From assembly GCA_027065835.1 (NCBI GenBank), contig JAMONK010000197.1:1-7344 (forward strand): a stretch of 7,344 nucleotides of DNA. The letters run 5' to 3'. The notes under the pieces are model-generated. The model worked only from the letters and a program-made list of their open reading frames with translations. It was not told where the DNA came from and searched no databases. Source of the DNA: Thermococcus sp. (GTDB taxonomy: Archaea; Methanobacteriota_B; Thermococci; Thermococcales; Thermococcaceae). The position numbers and the translations under genes were made by a program. Shown one piece after another: positions 5,681-7,344 of this stretch. Each line of letters begins with the position of its first letter. Positions within the stretch are counted from its first letter, which is position 1.

Positions 5681-5696
5681 CCAGTACTTTACCAGT
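5677..5696. repeat. Short tandem direct repeat TTTACCAGT
   Basis: TTTACCAGT occurs at 5677-5685 and again at 5688-5696, separated by two bases (11-base period, about one helical turn). A perfect ten-base palindrome ACCAGCTGGT follows at 5709-5718, right at the TPR stop. All lie in the 66-base gap between convergent genes. The function is unknown; chance is possible. Confidence 0.4.
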
Positions 5697-5718
5697 TCCC
5701 TCACAGGCACCAGCTGGT

Positions 5719-6909
5719 TCACTCGTAAATGCCCTCGGCCCTGTGGAGCAGCTCCAGGATTCTCTCGACATCGGGGATCACTATAAGGGCCTTCTCTGCT
5801 ATGTCCAGGGCACGGGACTGCTTTCCGCGGGAGAGGTAGTACTCAACAAGTTCGATCTTCTCCAGGACCTCAGCGTCACCCCGTTCCGAGGCGAACTTCT
5901 TGAGCACGGCAAGGCGCACCCTCGTCTTGGGTTCAAGACCCGTAAGCACTTCGAGGGCCTTTTTGTACGCCTGAAACCCTTCCTCCAGTTTTCCTATGCC
6001 TATAAGGGCCTCGCCGAGTTCAACCAGCTTTTTAGAAGCGCTCTCCTCATCCCCAACCGAACGGTAGCTCTTCACGAGCTGGTTCAGCATCTTCACGGTG
6101 TTGATTCCAATTAGTTTGGCCCTACTGGTGTTTCTCGCCAGAAGGTAAGCGTACTGAGCCTTGACGAGGAGGGTAGTGGTCTTCGGAAGGTTACCGGAGG
6201 AATAGGCCAGTTTTCCGGCTTTTTCGTAGTTCTTCGCCGCCGTATCCATCATCTCGATGAAATGTATGTCGTATCCAAAGAGAGCGTGGATGAATGTGGC
6301 GAGGCGGTAAAACGCATCGGCGGCCTTTTCAACGTCGCCCTTCTCAAGCCGTTCCTCGGCAAGCTGGCCGTAGAGGGTTATCATAGTCTCGGAGATCCTC
6401 TTATAGCCCTCCTCGTTGCCTATCATCCTGTAGTATATGTAGGCGATTTCGTAAGCTCTGACGGCCATGGACACATCGGCGTTGTCTTTGTACGCCTCGG
6501 CCAGGTCTTCGTATATCGTGGTGAACTCCTCCGCGTATTTAATCAAGTTCCTTTCATCTTTAAGGGTGAGGAATATCTCAAGAACGTTCGTGCAGTACTC
6601 GTCCAGAAGATCAACGTCAACTTCGGGCTTGGCCAGTTCGGAGTCTATCATATCCAGGTAGAGATAAGCACTTTTAAGGAGGGAGGGGCGGGCCTTTTCA
6701 ACGGATCCTATCTTCCTCACGAGGAGCAGTCCGAGGTACTTGTACAGCCTGGCGGCGTCCTCTTTCATCCCCTCGCTCTCATACCCTTTCGCCGCTCTGA
6801 GGAGCAGTTTAAGGCCGTCTTTTATTTTACCATCGCTGAACCTCTTGAAGGCCAGATGCTCCATGTCCTCCGGAGATCCAAGTCCTATATCCTCCTCCAA
6901 ATTCCCCAC
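5719..6909 (-). CDS. TPR-like helical repeat protein
   Basis: This soluble protein of up to 396 residues is built almost entirely of antiparallel helix pairs of the tetratricopeptide type, a scaffold for protein-protein contacts. The clearer repeats are at about 16-63 (LKLLLRAAKGYESEGMKEDA), 183-207 (AEERLEKGDVEKAADAFYRLA), 226-258, 297-322 (LGEALIGIGKLEEGFQAYKKAL) and 353-379 (YYLSRGKQSRALDIAEKALIV). Positions between are more diverged but keep the small-residue/aromatic pattern. There is no signal peptide, membrane segment or catalytic domain, so the partner cannot be named. The start is uncertain: GTG 6909 gives the longest form but has a poor ribosome site; TTG 6900 has GGTGG five bases upstream; ATG 6864 has GGAGG only two bases away. 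It lies downstream of Sua5 on the same strand but seems to have its own TATA-like box and a perfect palindrome (6914-6929) at the expected start. Confidence 0.85.
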   Translation of the reverse strand: MGNLEEDIGLGSPEDMEHLAFKRFSDGKIKDGLKLLLRAAKGYESEGMKEDAARLYKYLGLLLVRKIGSVEKARPSLLKSAYLYLDMIDSELAKPEVDVDLLDEYCTNVLEIFLTLKDERNLIKYAEEFTTIYEDLAEAYKDNADVSMAVRAYEIAYIYYRMIGNEEGYKRISETMITLYGQLAEERLEKGDVEKAADAFYRLATFIHALFGYDIHFIEMMDTAAKNYEKAGKLAYSSGNLPKTTTLLVKAQYAYLLARNTSRAKLIGINTVKMLNQLVKSYRSVGDEESASKKLVELGEALIGIGKLEEGFQAYKKALEVLTGLEPKTRVRLAVLKKFASERGDAEVLEKIELVEYYLSRGKQSRALDIAEKALIVIPDVERILELLHRAEGIYE

Positions 6910-6913
6910 CCCG

Positions 6914-6929
6914 TGTGATTGAAATCACA
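6914..6929. promoter_or_regulatory. Perfect 16-base palindrome, candidate operator of the TPR gene
   Basis: TGTGATT-GA-AATCACA is a perfect 7-2-7 inverted repeat just upstream of the TPR gene start and over the predicted transcription start (about 6925). The form TGTGA-N6-TCACA is that of a dimeric helix-turn-helix operator. Its regulator is not visible in the window. As RNA it could also form a weak seven-pair stem, but its place at the start point favours a DNA site. Confidence 0.55.
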
Positions 6930-6946
6930 TTATCTTTGAGCCTCTA

Positions 6947-6954
6947 TTATTTAA
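6947..6954 (-). promoter_or_regulatory. TATA-like box of the TPR gene
   Basis: On the minus strand AGACTTAAATAATAG contains TTAAATAA, seven bases beyond the Sua5 stop codon. It predicts transcription from about 6925, inside the palindrome. It is a moderate match; read-through from Sua5 is also possible. Confidence 0.4.
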
Positions 6955-6961
6955 GTCTTGT

Positions 6962-7344
6962 CTATGCCCACACTATCCTGTACCCCGCTGCCTTTCTAAG
7001 GCGGTTCATGACCGCGAAGCCCAGGCCCTTCTCATCCACACCTTCGGCAATTATGAGGTCAACACCCCGTTTGTCCAGCTCTCTGAGCGCTCTGAACACG
7101 TTCCTGGCAACCTCCACATCGGTGCTTCCGAGGTGCACAAACTCGTCGGCATCGTACTCCCTGGTCGCCATGACGCCCACCCTAAGCCCCTTCGAGCGGT
7201 ACTCCTTTACCAGCATAGCTATCTTATCCAGGACCCTATCCCTGGGCCCCTCGACCAGGATCACCTGCGCGTTTGGGGAGTAGTGCCTGTACTTCATGCC
7301 CGGGGCCCTGGCAACCTCCACCATCTTTCCCCTAACCGCTGGGT
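6962..7344 (-). CDS. sua5: Threonylcarbamoyl-AMP synthase Sua5, C-terminal part (partial)
   Basis: This is the 3' end of the gene for the enzyme that makes threonylcarbamoyl-AMP from threonine, bicarbonate and ATP, the first step of the universal t6A37 modification of ANN-decoding tRNAs, completed by the KEOPS complex in archaea. The frame is open to the window edge, giving about 127 codons. The visible part is the Sua5-specific domain and its linker: APGMKYRHYSP, the conserved KYRHY(A/S)P linker that reaches over the active site, then a Rossmann-like stretch (AQVILVEGPRDRVLDKIAML, GLRVGVMATREY) and the typical ending DLIIAEGVDEKGLGFAVMN-RLRKAA. The catalytic YrdC domain lies outside the window. 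The linker and second domain show it is the two-domain Sua5 type, not the single-domain TsaC. The ATG at 7324 is internal, since the frame continues upstream. The stop is TAG, 52 bases before the longest TPR start. Confidence 0.93.
   Translation of the reverse strand, partial: PAVRGKMVEVARAPGMKYRHYSPNAQVILVEGPRDRVLDKIAMLVKEYRSKGLRVGVMATREYDADEFVHLGSTDVEVARNVFRALRELDKRGVDLIIAEGVDEKGLGFAVMNRLRKAAGYRIVWA

Noticed and set aside
6914..6929. Palindrome upstream of the TPR gene as a true CRP site or a rho-independent terminator of Sua5
   Set aside because: CRP is not expected in Thermococcales, and the seven-pair AT-rich stem lacks a following T-run; an operator for an archaeal regulator fits its position better.

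Overview
The window looks like chromosomal DNA of a hyperthermophilic euryarchaeon of the order Thermococcales, most likely a Thermococcus of moderate GC content. The signs are tightly packed genes with GGTG/GGAGGTG-type Shine-Dalgarno sequences, archaeal TATA boxes (TTTTTAAA, TTTATATG) about 25-40 bases before the starts, heavy use of AGG/ATA codons, Lys/Glu-rich proteins, an archaeal-type seryl-tRNA synthetase and a two-domain Sua5. This placement is inference from gene content and style. No database search was possible.

Layout. Positions 1-2954, all minus strand, hold one compact operon read right to left: a PadR-family repressor, a small two-motif iron-sulfur (ferredoxin-like) protein, an ABC-2/DrrA-type ATPase, its ABC-2 permease, and the start of a membrane protein that runs off the left edge. 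Gaps are 3-10 bases or overlaps, and several Shine-Dalgarno sites lie inside the preceding gene. The operon promoter carries two overlapping perfect palindromes at the expected transcription start, a good candidate for the PadR operator. Divergent to it is serS (3056-4423, plus). A pol-beta-type nucleotidyltransferase (4440-5144, minus) converges on serS. A SecB-fold-like conserved protein (5227-5652, plus) shares a divergent promoter region with the nucleotidyltransferase. A TPR/helical-repeat protein (5719-6909, minus) converges on it. The 3' part of the Sua5 threonylcarbamoyl-AMP synthase gene (6962-7344, minus) enters from the right edge.

How they work together. The left operon reads as a regulated exporter: a PadR repressor senses an unknown ligand and controls an ATPase-permease pair. 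The unusual element is the iron-sulfur protein co-translated between regulator and transporter. Its first cluster motif lacks one cysteine, which predicts one [3Fe-4S]-like and one [4Fe-4S] cluster. The rest is a housekeeping neighbourhood of single-gene units: serS and Sua5 serve tRNA charging and tRNA modification, and the other three genes have only domain-level assignments.

Most gene starts were moved from the longest open frame to an internal ATG with a well-placed Shine-Dalgarno sequence (PadR, ferredoxin, serS, SecB-like). No RNA genes, insertion sequences, CRISPR arrays or gene-free stretches above 300 bases were seen. The largest intergenic gap is about 100 bases.
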